A stretch of DNA of 64,000 nt from assembly GCF_023856365.1 (NCBI RefSeq), contig NC_064542.1:7309363-7373362 (forward strand), in the 5' to 3' direction. The DNA is from Brienomyrus brachyistius. Lineage: Eukaryota > Chordata > Actinopteri > Osteoglossiformes > Mormyridae. Of this stretch, positions 1-25,100 are shown piece after piece; positions within the stretch are counted from its first letter, which is position 1, and each line of letters opens with the position of its first letter. Under the pieces are notes generated by a model. It did no database searches, had not been told where the DNA came from, and saw only the letters and a list, made by a program, of their open reading frames with translations. A program made the position numbers and the translations under genes.

Positions 1-11551
<11,551 letters not shown>

Positions 11552-11572
11552 GTCACCTGGCCAGTTACACAT

Positions 11573-12645
11573 TGCATTTACAGCGCTCACGATCGCCGTC
11601 TTCTCTTCGCTTTTTATTCGCTCGAAGTCTGGTTCCTACATTACGCACAAAGCAGGCTGTATTGGCGATCCTCTTAAGGAATTAAATTCACGGAGCTGTT
11701 ATGTCTGAAGTCCCAGTCGGTCGCATGCACGAAAGCTCCTCGTGTTTTATCAAATAAAAGGCAGATACACACCACCTGCTAGGCACATGGACTATATTTG
11801 AGCGGCTGTTGAAATGTGCACTAGGGTGAAAATGAAGCGATACACGTTACAGCATCACGGATTAACACATGAGTGCATCATCAGGGGGCGCAGAAGCAAG
11901 GGAGAGGATTCCAAACGTCTCTTAAATTATTATCCACGAACAGATGCTGTATATGCGCGATAATAAACACATTATAAGTGGAGCGTTTAGGTGTACTGTT
12001 TCTGTAGTAGATGTGCATTTTCCTAGTACAAAAAATACACGATATATTAGGAATATGCATGTTAAATGGATCACATGTGTGTGCCATGTTGTTTTTGAAT
12101 ATTTAGTATTATATTACATAAATAAACCAATGAAAGCAAACGGTAGTAGGCTAGCCGAGGTTTGGATCTGTAAAAGACATTCTGTGATTCGTTAAAGACT
12201 CATTAACAGCTTTCTAAAATAAACAGGGGTATTCCGACCGTGAGGTGTCTTGAATAAACTTTTCAACTTTGCAGAAGTTGCGATCACACTGCGCAGCTGG
12301 GGATCAGCGCAAGGAAGCTCGGTCGCGTCCCTGTCGTCCTCTATTAAAATCCTTCACCAGCAATTTGAACGATTGATTTTTTTTAGATGCAACATTATGC
12401 TCTTAAAGTTCCCGATGAGATCCACCGTTATTTATGAAGCAACTCGAAAAATATTAAATTCAATTTATTTTATATAGCGCCTTTCACACCAACAATTACT
12501 ACTACCACTATACGCTTTATTTAACGGCAGTATATTTTCGCACTGTGTACTCAGCCAATATAGTATGCAATATTTCGGGGAGGGAGGGGGGCGCTGCCAA
12601 GCATGATTGACGATAATAAATATCATGACGCCACGCTGGACCTCA
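11573..12645. other. gabrg2 5' flank, no gene seen
   Basis: Upstream region of gabrg2, expected to hold its promoter and any 5' UTR. A weak TATA-like tttatttgataaaa (minus sense) lies near 11745. At 12459-12490 there is a fragment of a fish repeat 3' end (minus-oriented, ttcaatttattttata then tagcgcc). Nothing else is recognised. Confidence 0.5.
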
Positions 12646-13200
12646 TGTTGGAGTTCGACTCCACCGAGTCCGTTGATGAGGAAAAGATGCACTCTGGAGG
12701 CGGAGGGTAGTTGCACGTCAGCTCTCTCTTTATTTGTTGTACAGATCGATCCGGGAGCCACTCTCAGATGCACAAAAGTACACACCAAGGGAAGCTCTCT
12801 TTCTATGGTCAGTGTCTGGTTTTTATAACCCAAACAGGGCGTTTCCCTTCTTGTTGGTACCATTCCAGTTGACGTAACATACAACTATTGTTTTGAGAAT
12901 TCTGGCGTGAGTCTCCACTTTCTTCCTTTTCTCTTATCTTGTTATGTTCCCAATTCTGCAGCATCAGCTTAATGTCACCCTGACCCTATCCGTGTGCCTT
13001 CGGTTTTCCGAAATTTACTGGCATTACGAGGCGGCCCAGCGTCCCCCTTCTCTTTCCTGCCTATGTTCCAGTTTGTTCCCATTTCTCAGGGTGACAAAGT
13101 TTAGCACAGGGCCGAGCTGCCTTCACTCACTAAGACCAGCTGGATTTCATACACACGCTTTATAGCTACTTGTCAGATTTATATGTCATTCGCTACACAA
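12646..13200 (-). mobile_element. LTR-like retroelement fragment (solo LTR)
   Basis: On the minus strand the order is a long U3-like part, a TATA box (ttataaaaacc, 12819-12831), a short R-like part, AATAAA at 12729-12734, then a short U5-like part ending CCAACA at 12646. This is the architecture of a retroviral-type LTR. No gag, pol or env sequence is adjacent, the right boundary is not resolved, and no clear target duplication was found. Confidence 0.5.
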
Positions 13201-14475
13201 ATGTCACATTTGAAGATTATCCAACTTCTGCATAATGTCGCTATCAACTAGCTTCGCCGTTACTCATGGACACTAATCATGCCACGTGCTCTGAAGTAGC
13301 AAACCTGTTACCAAAGTGATAACTATATGTACCCCTCTCACCTTTACACCCCTCTGAACAGTACATGGAGCGCGTCAGTAACTGTGTCATTCTCGGCCGT
13401 CTTTGGTGGCATGGAAGTAGACCTAGATCACGCACTTTAAAAATGTTTGGAATATATTAAATCCTAATAAATAAACAGATAGTAAGCAACCTTTTTGCAA
13501 AAACACAACCTGGTCGTAACATATATAACTATGCATTTTATATTGTAATGGTAATGTAAACTAGACCAGCCTAAGACGACTTACGATGGCTTTATGAAGT
13601 ATTTGAAAATCGATACAGTGATTTTCTTTCTGTACTGAAATTGGGGGTTATGTACTGCAGTTTGTACGACGCGTACATCTACCGTAAATGTAAAAAGTAA
13701 AAAGGACAAAGACTGTCCAATTAAAAACACGGTCACGTAGCGGAACACGCAGGCAGATCTCTTATCAGGCTTCTCTAACTTATTGCACCCTGAGAGCAGC
13801 AGATGCTGCCCAGCCGTCCGTCACATTTTCACTGCTTTGACCTTTCCGTTAAAGGAACTGTGGGAGCAAGGAACGCTGGAAGGCTTCTGCTGAAAGGGAA
13901 ACATGTTTCATTTAAACGCAGGACTTACTCATCAAGAGTAACTAACCTTGTAAAATCAGTTCAAAGGAAAATGCATTTCACCATGTCTTCTTGCCAACAC
14001 GCATCTGAACATTTAGTCCACTCACTCACCCACACAACTTGCTTGAGCACATTATGCAAGTTACTTAATAACAGGTATTAGCGAAATGTGTTGTTGTTTG
14101 TTCCACCTAGAAAAACACGGGCGATGCCTCTGCTCGTTTTTCATTTATGCTGTGGGACTTATTCGTTTTATTTATGTCAAATCTGCCGTTAACCATCATT
14201 ATTCTGAATGTATCCGATTCCTTTTGCTGTCCGGTGATATGAATTTGAATAAGTTTATTCCACCAAGGGAGTAAACATTTGGTTTCAACATTGGTTTTGG
14301 ACCGAATCAGTCCCTAACCCACCCCCACTTCCCTCCAAACACACACACACACACACAGATTCACGTACACATGTACATGCACACACACTGACACACACAC
14401 ACGTCAAAATGGCTATTCATTGAATACCCAGAGATATTAACTGAACATTATACCAGAACTATCAAAGTACACAAT
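13201..14475. other. Intergenic, (CA)n at 14341-14405
   Basis: No gene recognised. A compound CA microsatellite occupies 14341-14405, directly before the Tc1 element. Confidence 0.6.
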
Positions 14476-15846
14476 ATACAGTAGACAAAAGTATTGGGAC
14501 ACCTGACCAGTACAAATACAGTAACTTTTAAGACAATTTATTCTAAATCCTTAGGCATTAATATGGAATTGATCCCTCCTTCGCAGCTGAAATATTTGGC
14601 ATTCTTCTGGAAAGGCTTTCCACAAGATTTTGGAGTGTGTCTGTGGAAATTCCTGTCCATTCATCCAGAAGAGTTTTTGTGAAGTCATACACTGTGAGAC
14701 GTGAAGGCCTGTCTCGTAATCTCCTTTCTAGTTTATCCTGAAGGTGTTTGATGAGGTTGAGGTCAGGGCTCTCTGTGGCCCACTCAAGTTCTACCACACC
14801 AAACTCACCCACCTTGTCTTCATGGACCTTTCTTTGTGCACTGAGGTACAGTCATGTTGGAACAGAAAAGGTTCTTCCTCAAACTGCTCCCACAAAGTTG
14901 GAAGCATAGAATTGTCAGAAATATCTTGGTATGCTGAAGCATTAAATGAAGGTGATTGGTTTACACACCACGGCACAGAACAACAAAAGGTGTCCTCTAC
15001 ATTTAACCTACATGTGACATTGTGAGATAGCAGGGGGCAGCTAATTCAGCAGCTTGCTGGTACCTCAGTGGTACTTTGCTGGTCAGGGATTCGAACCAGC
15101 AATCTTTCAGTCATAAGTGTGCTTCCTTATTCATCAGGCCACCACGGACCCAACTTAAGAGTTCCCTTCACTGGAAGTAAGGGGTCCAGCCCAGCCCCTG
15201 AAAAACACTCCCATACCATTACCCCCTCACCAAACTTTACAGCTGGCACAATGCAGTCAGGCAGGTAACGTTCTCCAGGTCTCCGCCAAACCCAGACTCA
15301 TCCATCAGACTGCCAGACAGAGAAGTGTGATGCGTCGCCCCACAGAACATGTTTCCACTGCTCCAGAGCCCAGTGGTGGTGTGCTTTACACCACTCCATC
15401 CAGCACTGGGCATTGCGTTTGGTGATGTGAGGTTTGCAACGGCTCGGCCATGGAAGCCCATTCCATGAAGCTCCCGGTGCACAGCTTTCGTGCTGGGGCT
15501 AATGCCAGAGGAAGTCTGGAACTCTGCAGTTATTGAGTCAACAGAGCGTTGGCGACATTTACACACTATGTACTTCAGCTCTTGGCGACCCCGCTCTGTT
15601 ACTTTATGTGGTTTGCCACTTTGTGGCTGAGTTTCTGTTGTTCCTAAATGCTTTCACTTTGCAATAATACCACTTACAGCTGACCGTGGAAGAAATTTCA
15701 CTAACTGACTTTGCAAAGGTGGCATCCTATGACATCACCACATTCGAATTCACTGAGATCGTCAGAATGACCCATTCTTTCACAAATGTTTGTAAACATG
15801 ACTGTAAGGTGAGGTGCTTGATTTTATACATCTGTGGCACTGGGTC
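14476..15846 (-). mobile_element. Degenerate Tc1/mariner transposon
   Basis: The left end carries a Tc1-type terminal repeat after a TA dinucleotide (cagtagacaaaagtattggg). The minus strand encodes a broken transposase with recognisable Tc1 segments: a helix-turn-helix part near 15237-15566, a catalytic-region remnant near 14791-14976 (FLFQHD), and SPDLNLIKHLQDKLERRLRD near 14650-14760. Stops and frameshifts separate the pieces. The right end stops near 15846 without a matching terminal repeat. A SINE has inserted at about 15000-15152. Confidence 0.88.
15000..15152 (-). mobile_element. tRNA-derived SINE inserted in the Tc1 element
   Basis: A minus-strand B-box GGTTCGAATCC (15089-15099) followed by CTGACCAGCAAAGTACC is typical of a teleost tRNA-derived SINE. 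It interrupts Tc1 sequence that resumes at about 15153 (aacttaagagttccc), so it is younger than the transposon. Boundaries are approximate. Confidence 0.55.
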
Positions 15847-15855
15847 AAATTCATG

Positions 15856-15955
15856 TTATTGGCAGGAACAATTCTGTGGATCTTATTGGCAGAGACAATT
15901 CTGAGGATGTTATTGGCAGAGACAATTCTGTGGATCTTACTGGCAGGGACAAGTC
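15856..15955. repeat. 27-bp tandem repeat, about 3.5 copies
   Basis: Units of the form ttggcagagacaattctg plus gatct/gatgt, immediately after the broken Tc1 end. Confidence 0.85.
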
Positions 15956-16199
15956 AGTACTCCCACAGTATTGATAGGGACAATTTGGTTCTTCCAAGAA
16001 GTTGGTGGGGGCCTAGCAGGTCCCTACTGTTCACACCCAAATCCACACCCTTGCATTCCGCTAACTGATTTGGAGAGTTAAAATTGTTACCACGTGTAAT
16101 TGTGCTACATATAATTCTCAAGGTTTGCATAGAGAATGAATAAGCATTCTGCATGAGTATATCCAGGTACTCCTTCTCCATCACAGCTTATGCAGTTCA

Positions 16200-16440
16200 G
16201 GGTGCTAAGGAGCCAGAATGCTATCCCAGTCAGCACAGGCCATGAAATCGCAGGACACACCCTGAAGTGCACACACCGCAAACGCTTTTCTTTCTGCACT
16301 GCATGTCTTAGGACTGTGGGAGGAATCTGGCGGAACCTCATGCAGACTGGGAGAGACCATGCAAAATGGAGGGTGGGAATAGATCCCACAGAGATGGATG
16401 CTCTCTGAGGCTCCACCATGCCCACTGCACATGTTCTATG
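16200..16440 (-). mobile_element. Old SINE fragment (same family as 61836-62196)
   Basis: Diverged minus-oriented match to the SINE core: gactgtgggaggaatctgg, catgcagactgggagagacc and atagatcccaca line up with the same-order segments of the better copies. Confidence 0.55.
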
Positions 16441-17338
16441 TCAAATTAAACTGATTTCTGACAGAATCCGAGGATGCATTGCTGCCGCCTCCTTGCTCCC
16501 GAGGTCCCGCTTCACTCTTTGTGTAGGTGTGGAAGTTTGGAAGCTCTAGTTGTATGTGAGCTCCAACTGCAATTATTCAAGAAGAACTGCAAAGTCCAAC
16601 TTACAGTACAAAAAAAAAAAGGCGAGTTTACAAAATTGCAAAGGCAGGGTAATGACAAGCCAGAGTGACATATTTTGTGGTTTCTATGAAGCTTAATTAG
16701 CAAGAATTGTTTTTGCCACGTATTCAGCCACAAACAACCTTTTCGCAAATCATCCTTGACGTAAGGAGACCATAGTCTTCTATAAAAGCATTGCCATTGG
16801 CAGTGGTCTGTCATGATACTTGGCAATGAGGTACGGGCAATGCAGATTTATTCAAAATGCCACAAGCTTTAACTTTTCATTTATATGTTAAAGGTGTGCT
16901 GTCTGAAGGAGGCCATCCATCCCTTTGAGCTTTGTGTATTATCTACCTCAGTTCTTCGCTACTTTATTTTACCAGTGTGTGAAGATGTACGTAATTTTTG
17001 CCATATATTTTGATGGTGACTCATATAGTCTGTCGAGCCGCGCAAGAAAGTATGGCCCCAGATCGTCTCGCCTTCACTGCAAATTGCATGTTGTTTGATG
17101 ACTGTGTATTTCTACATCCATTTGTTTATCTGAAAATCACTATTTCTTTTGAGGACGTCATACAATAAACCTTTGAAGTGGAGCAATCCATGCTAAGAAG
17201 GCTGCATTACAAGACTTGGAAAGCATCGCTTAGACAGTAACCAGTGCCACACAACAGCATTATGCGATCAGCAAATTGCAGCATTAGGAAGCCATTTGAA
17301 AACAAGCAAAAACAGCATGTTTACAGTGTGCAATTAGC
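16441..17338. other. Intergenic, nothing recognised
   Basis: No gene, RNA or repeat family recognised, apart from a short A-run near 16608-16620. Confidence 0.6.
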
Positions 17339-17346
17339 ACTATCAT

Positions 17347-18456
17347 TAGGCCTGTCACGATAACTACATGTAATTGTGATACACGATATTGCTGTCATTT
17401 TTAAATCATTATGCCGCTGATATAATGACAATATAATAGCATAATAATACAAATACACTCTCACTAAAGAATATTGAACTTTTAACTATTAAGATTATTC
17501 AGACACTGGAATTAGAATGTCAACAAAATGTAAATATAACTAAATAAAGCATAAATAAAACCACGCAAGGTAAAAATAGATAAAATGGACTCTCAGGCTC
17601 AGTTAATAAAAATTGCATTATATATTAAAAATTTGGCACAGGGGTATAGAGAGTCATTTTTTCCTTTACAGGCAATATACTGCCAGCCCAGTTTTGCAGA
17701 AGCTCCTGTCATTGACGCAAGTGAACCTCGATTGTTCATTGGACAGTGGAAAAGTAACAGGAAGTCAGATCTAAGGAAGGGTTGAGGAGAGAGATACTGG
17801 TATTTATACCTTCCCTCACTACAGGATTATACAGACTCCCAGATGGCTACAAACTAAAACAAAATATGTTTGTATGTTGAGTGTTTTTCCATCACTGTTA
17901 TCATCATTTTTATTCGTTAATTAGAATTTTATATTATTTTTTATTTTCATTTGAAATCTAGTTTAGTTTTAAGTTTTTAGTTTTCATTTTCAGTTCTGGC
18001 CGGTTAAATGTAAAGTGCTTTGTGACAATGACTGTTGTTAAAAGTGCTATATAAATAAAATTGAATTGAATTGAATTAGTTGTATATATTTTACTTCTAC
18101 ATACTACTACATAATTTTACTTCTTGGGATAGACGGAAAGTTGTAGGTCTTTGCTGGCTACTACAAAATGTCACAATGTAGCGACATATTTCTATGGTTC
18201 TAATGTACAAGAAGCCCAAAGACAAACTAACCATCAAATGTGCTGTGGTGAGCGCGCTGAGTCACGTGACACACAAATCAGTCCGGAGCCACACTTACGT
18301 CAAAGGGAGCAGACAAGAGGGCGGAACCTTGCTGAACTGTTAAGGGCATTCATTCTCATGCAAACATAATTTGCCATAATTGAGGTCAGAAAATTATCAA
18401 GGTTATGTCCATATATCGTGCAATAAGCTGATAGCATAATTATCGTGACAGGCCAA
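17347..18456. mobile_element. Non-autonomous hAT-like DNA transposon with 8-bp target duplication
   Basis: Terminal inverted repeats TAGGCCTGTCACGATAA at 17347-17363 and its near-perfect complement at 18440-18456 (ttatcgtgacaggccaa). The element is flanked by a perfect 8-bp direct repeat actatcat (17339-17346 and 18457-18464), the target-duplication length of hAT elements. No transposase frame is left. The 3' tail of another retroelement, ending in (TTGAA)n, lies inside at 18002-18082. Confidence 0.85.
18002..18082 (+). mobile_element. Retroelement 3' tail inside the hAT element
   Basis: A common fish repeat 3' end: aaagtgctttgtgacaatga then agtgctatataaataaaa followed by (ttgaa)n. It appears to be nested within the hAT element. 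Confidence 0.6.
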
Positions 18457-18464
18457 ACTATCAT

Positions 18465-21400
18465 GTGCTGATACTATCAGTCTTGGAGCCAAAATACTTA
18501 GTAATAGTCATATCCTCTGGTCTCTGTTCTCCTCACTCTATAAGTTCACCTTAAAGTGAATTTTATATGAATGTAACACAGTTTATGCCATCAGAACAGG
18601 CCACACTGTTTCTTAAAGCTGATGCACCAACCACTCGGCCAACAAACATAAGGGCCTGTGAGTTAATACAGGCACAATATCTTCCATCTCTTACATGATG
18701 TAAGCTAATGTAAGGGTCAAACGGAAAAATGCTAATATGTTAGCATTTAGGGCGCATGGTATAGGATACCCTGGACAGGACACTAGCCAATTTCCAATCA
18801 CTAGCCAGTGTAGATTTGTGAACGCAAAGGCACCCAAAATGGGAATCTTTGCATTCCACTACCCAGATTTATCGCAATAACCTGCAATGGAATTCTGGAC
18901 TAGAGATTATGAATCGTGAAAATGATGCACATTGTTAAAATTCTCCATGACGATAAAGTGCTTTTATAAGATTATTATATGTATTTGGTGTTTAGTTAAC
19001 CTGTACAATAGCTGATTGTACCCTGAGCCTTTGCGACCAGGGGGAGTAATTTAAGACTTCAGGGGAGGGAGAGCTGGCAGTCACCGTGGACGGCAGGTCA
19101 ATGCAATAGCAGACAGAATGGCTCGGTGACTAAATAGCTGATTACCAACCACAATTTGAAATTTGAAGTGATGAGATTTCACACGCTACTGAAGTCCAAG
19201 GCGCTGTTCACTAGGGATTTTCGCATAACTGAAGTGGACGTCCTTCATTGCTGCCATCTGCTGCTTTCCTGTATTTCCTGTTGGATGATTTTCTCCATGC
19301 CATTATTAGATGACTCTGGTGCTGTATTAATAGACTATCTGCAACCTACACATTTTGAAGGATGCATGAGGTGTTCTGGGAATCCTTTCTCTTCCTGTTT
19401 GGAGAACTTCCTCACCTTCGCATCGGGCATTTACTCTCTTTCTCCAGATTTGTGACTCCTGATGTAAGATGACACTTAAATTTCTGCTCCCAAGAAATTT
19501 CTCTTTCATGTTCAATAATGCCTCGTCCCATTTCTTGCTTCTTGCTTTCATCTGTCGTCTCTGTCCCCAGCAGCTTCTGGAGAGTGACCACATGGTCTTA
19601 GAGAGTCCTTTTTGAACTCTATTGAGTCTGACATTTTCCTTGTATTATGCAAGCAAAAAAGCAATATAAGAGAAACAGTCACATGCAATGAAATAGGGAA
19701 ACGCGTAATGTACTCTGGTTAAATCACATAATACCAAAAGCACAACATTTCTTCAGTTACACATGAATCATATTTGTTTCTCAAAATATTTCGGAGAAAA
19801 ATACAATAGGTATACCACAAGAATAAACACAACTGACTACTAATAATTGGCTCGGTAGATAGCTGTAAAGATAGTAAGTTGTTTTGATAATAACGTGCTG
19901 CTTTAAGCCTGTCATTTACACTTTGTTAATGTTGACATATTCAGTATTCCAGCGAAGGCTCCTGCATGAATCCCTCGAAGCTTTTCATGTGCGGTAATCC
20001 CTCTGTATTCCTTCATGGCAAACAAAATCAACAAGTGTCTCTGTTCCCTTCAAAGACACCAAAAGCAGCCTCCTCCATCTCTTTCAGATGTAAAGCCACA
20101 AAGCAGCTCTCTATATTTGTATCGCTGTCACATCTCTGAAGACTAACAAAGAGTTTGCTTTCATTGTATTTCAGTGCAGAGTGGTTTATGTTTTTTAAAA
20201 CAAATGTATAAGTATACGTACCAAAATCTTTCTTACGAACCCAATAAGGCATCAGTATGTTGATACAGAAAACATCAAATTAATGTTGGGAATAGACTGG
20301 AGCTGCAGTGACACTTGGGCACTTTCCCAAAAGGCGTCCCCAAACTCACTGAAGCATCTCCACTCTGTTATTCATCTGACACAAGCCATGACCTGCTGGT
20401 TAGTAGATCATTCTCTTTTAAAACGCGGCAGATCAGGTATTTCTACACCAAATGTATGAACTTTGCAGGCTAGCTTTAGCTACCACTCAAAACAGCACGT
20501 GAAGACGGCAGCAAGACAAACACCGGGGTGACATTCCTGTCACGGTGGTTATGAAGTCAGGAAGCTGCCAGGCTCTGACAGCGGTGCCATCGGTAGTGAC
20601 TCCCACACAGAATTTCCCGTTAAGGTTTCCTGAAATATACCCAGCCGAAACCCTGCACATTTCTGCTCCCCATGTGTTTGTAGCCAGAGAGGCCTCCTCA
20701 ATAAACCTTCATAGGGAATTTTCACTTTGCACTACCTGTCTTTATCTCAACAGCTTGTAATGGCAATTTAAACCTAAAAGTTAATAGAAAGTTCTGCTCT
20801 GTATGCAATAATTAAATAAATAAACAAATAAAATATGCCCCATTGTTTTTATGAATTTTATGAATTCACGTAGTGTTAACAGGTACAGTGTGTACTGTAT
20901 ATTCAGAGTTCTTTCTCTTTGAACCATTGAGCAAAGACTTTAACCCCTTATTTGGCCTTTATTTGCTCAGCAAAATCTCATACTTAAGGTGTTTTACCTC
21001 AGAGAGCGTTAGCAGAAGAGGAGAGGGAAGAAGGAAGGTCAATGTTTGGGAAGGATATTAAGTTAGAGGGACAGGAAGCCACAGAGTCTATGTTTAAACA
21101 TAGGAGCCATAATCTCATTCAGTCATTGACTTACTGTAATGCATTTGAGAAAATGTGACCTTACTGGATAAACTAATAAATGATTTTTATGAACATCTAT
21201 CTGGTGTAAATGTGAAGCCTTGTGCATCTTTGAGCTCTAAAGCAGGTTCCCGGATTTGCGTTTTGTGACTGAGTGCTATTAGTAGGAAGTGAACCTACTA
21301 TGGTAAGTGCACTGGATAGAATGAAGTTTTAGTGGTTCAGTAAATGTGGGGAAGAAACTTCCGGAATACCATTACACCATGCCATGATTCCGGAGGAGCT

Positions 21401-22053
21401 GCAATGGTGATCGATATTGGAATTAAATTGCATAACGTTATGATTGCTTTGTGGTATTGCTTCTTTTTTAGTCATTTACATTAAATATCCGAGATAAAAC
21501 CTGCATTTTTTTAAACTGTACAGATATGCATTTTTTTTTAGCTCATAGCCCAACCCGGGATAAGCTGTTAGAAGATGGATACATGAGTGTTATTATTTAA
21601 GAGACTGTAGGTGTTATTGCAGTAGGCAGAATGCTGCAGCGCACAATACACCAGGTCACATTAAATATTCTATTTTAAGCAATTCATTAAAATCATTTCA
21701 CTGATTTCTATTGTACAAAGGAATGTGCTGTTCATCTACAGTATGATGCATTTGTGAAATATGAAAGTACTTCTTTTATACCACAAGCATTTTGCTGCAT
21801 TTCGATTTGAAATATATTTTTTTCAGTAGTTTTATTTTTTTTTCTTTTGATTATTGTGGCATAAACAAAAACAGATGAAGAACAAGATAAAGGACTAAAT
21901 GAGCAGCTCTGTCTGTCCTTCTACTCCTTTATGGCAGGTGCAGGCAGTATGGATGACAAATATGCAAACTACATCTGCGGGCATATTTAAAGATTAATGG
22001 CGGACCTTTTTAAACTGTTTTAACTGGAAGGCATAAACTGAAATGCATTTGTT

Positions 22054-22055
<2 letters not shown>
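18465..22055. other. Intergenic, nothing recognised
   Basis: AT-rich sequence with only short chance open frames. No exon, RNA gene or assignable repeat is seen. Confidence 0.6.

Positions 22056-22100
<45 letters not shown>
22056..22100. repeat. (AC)n microsatellite
   Basis: About 22 uninterrupted CA dinucleotides. Confidence 0.97.
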
Positions 22101-22102
<2 letters not shown>

Positions 22103-25100
22103 ATGTGTTTGCAGGAGTTGTATGCTGCACATGTGTAGACCATTGCACATGGGAATCGTTTACATTCACATAAATGTGCTGGTGAATATCTATAGTGTTA
22201 TTAAAGATAAAATGGGACAATCTGCCTTTTATCGCAGCTAAACTTATGCATGTAGAATCCTCTTGTCATTGCAGCTCTAAATGGGTTTGTTATTTACTGA
22301 CTAAGACGTCTAGCCAATTGAAAAGAAACATAACGGGCTTAAGGATTATCATCCATTATCATCATATAACCAGAATATTACTAACTCAACTGGCAGGTTG
22401 GAGAAAAAAGTGGAGAACATTGCAACAGCTCCCCCTACTGCAAAGTAACAGCACAAATAAGGAAGGAGATCGATGGCGTTTGTAAAGACTGTCATGCTTG
22501 CTTTCAGCCCCTGGTGGCTTAATGCCGTGTTTGAATGTGAAGCCCCAATTACTTGTACACTTTGGCAGACGCTCTCATATTGTATGTTTGTCTTTCCTTT
22601 TTATCAGAAATAATGGTAATGTTTGATTGCACTTATTTTTCAGACCATCAGCAGTGCATAAGATGACATCTGCATGCCTTTTGCCGCCTGTAATAATAGC
22701 TTATCTGACAGTAATGCATAAATCAATGTTGACGTGACCTCTCTCAAAGTCACCCATCTACATTCACATTGCATTCACAGTCCTAAGGTCAAAGGACAAA
22801 TGAAGCAAATTCCATTTGTGCGTCATGATAGCCGCCTCCAAATGACTCCTATTCCACGTCTCCTTCAGCTGCCACGTGCGAAGCGAGAGGCTGGATCCAC
22901 GAGACCCGGGAAAGAAATTGTATGACTCTACAAACCCATCAGAATTTTAAATGTATGGAATCTGTGAAATGAAAGTGATTCAATGGATGAAAGAAAGAAA
23001 AGGTGAACATTTGCTATCTAGGGATGCCAGGTACACTGATTTATTATTTTTTTGCCTTATATAAAACCAGCAAGGTGTTAAAGGGATCCTTTGTGTACAT
23101 ATTTGCTGTTTAATAATATACTGCTGCACTGTTCCCAGCTGTATGCAGAGAGAATAAGGTTCCAGCTCAGGGGACTTATTCTGCTCTTGCACATGAAGGG
23201 AGCTTTGAAGTTCTGCTTTTCTTGCCGACATGTGAATAAGACTCAGATGATTCTCATCTGAATAAGAAGATGGATGTGGATCAGTGAGCCAGCTGTGTGC
23301 CTGCTGGGAAGGGGACCGGGGAGGGGGGGGGGCGGGGAGGGGCCTGAGAACCGCGCGCTTTTCCACTCGGTGGGGGTTTCAGACATACTGATGCCAACTT
23401 TGTAGTGCTGCATGTTTTCTCGCCCGTTCGTTAATTGGTGAAGGACCTGCGCCAAGACCCCAGCCGCACAGTGTATATAGCATGTAAGGTCTCGCTCTTC
23501 ATTCTCTAAATGTAATCTGGCAGGATTCTGGGCCAACCGCACTGGTTGGGTGTGTGGCGTGCTCTGGAGATGTAAGCCCTCCGCAGGATTCCTGGACGGG
23601 GTCCACGGCAAAGGCTGCGCCACTGCGATGGTGCTGCATGCCCGCCTGGGCGCATGGGTCCACAGACACGCGCGACGACTGACTGTCGTTTCGATTAGCT
23701 AGAGCTCTGATAGTGCTGAGGCCAGGAATTCACTCCGCAGGCACAGATGCGTCCACATTTCCAGAGAGTTCTGAAAGATCCCATCCCAACACCACCATCT
23801 CACAGGCTTCAAACAAAGTGCACCCTTCAGCACTTGTTAGATTTCTTCAAATGATCTGTCACAACACATTGATTAATCAGTGAGCATTTTCTGGTCTCTC
23901 TTTGTGCTTAAATAAGAAGTCTTTCCATTTTCCATGTGTTTTTTTTTGCTAAAAATCTTTTCAAAACAATGAAGTGACTCAATTTTTTAATGTTCCTGAT
24001 TGTTCTACAGTGTATTATGTAAGAATATAACACATTTTATATCACTTAAAGTATTATGATTATTATGAATTGGGAGAGGCTTAAGACTTCTAAATTTAGA
24101 TTTAGCATGTGAAGAAGCAAAACTCGAAGAACACCAAAATATGAAATGGAAATCTATATTATGTAAGATCAATTACATAAATCTCGCCTGCTGAAAGTGT
24201 AGGTGTTATTTATAAAAATTAAAACACAACTTCCTGAGACAGAATAATGGTTAATAATTAAGAGAAGGAGAAGAACAGGGGATGCTTTTAAGAAGAGAGC
24301 GTGAAGGTGAAGCGTGCTTTAAAACGCACACCTTTCTCATACAGTGTTACTGTACCTGACAGTAAGTAGGCGGACTTTTTCAGAAGCTGCACAACAGCCT
24401 AGATGATACATTGTATGCTGGACAATCAACCTGCACACATCATTTAAACCTTCAAAATGAAGGCTTCCATGGCGTATCACCGCTCCTTTACTGCGATAAA
24501 TACCTTGCATATGTTTATGCTATTATTTTGAAATGGTCATTTTTCCCAATGGTGTCTCTCAAGTTAGAAAGACAGTATATAGACAATGAACACATCATTA
24601 ACAGACAATACACAAGCCATATACAAATTATATACAGGACAAGCAACACATATACAGTACAATGCCAACAACAATAATGAGAATCATGCATTGACTTTCT
24701 TGCTAGTTTTTTATTCTTGACTGTTTCATTGCAGGATCACAAACGATTCGCAGGAAAAACAACCCAGTTTACTTGGTAGTGAAAAAAGGGCTAAAAAGGC
24801 ACTTTGACCAAAGCATAAGAGACGCCTCTCGCCATCAGCTCATTATGTTTCTTGTGTTGTGTCACATCTGTGAAAAAAACAACAGCTTGTTCTGCGCTTG
24901 GTCTCAAGTGGGAGGTTTGTAGCAACAGGAAAGTTTATTTGCATTTTTCCCAATAAGCAGCATTTACGGAGCACAGTGAGTGCAGCTACAGGGTCACATG
25001 GTTAAACACACAGATCACGTCCATTTGGTGCTTTACTAATGTAAACAGGTCATGAGTGTCTTGTATAATTATATTTTATGATATATCATTTTATTCCACC

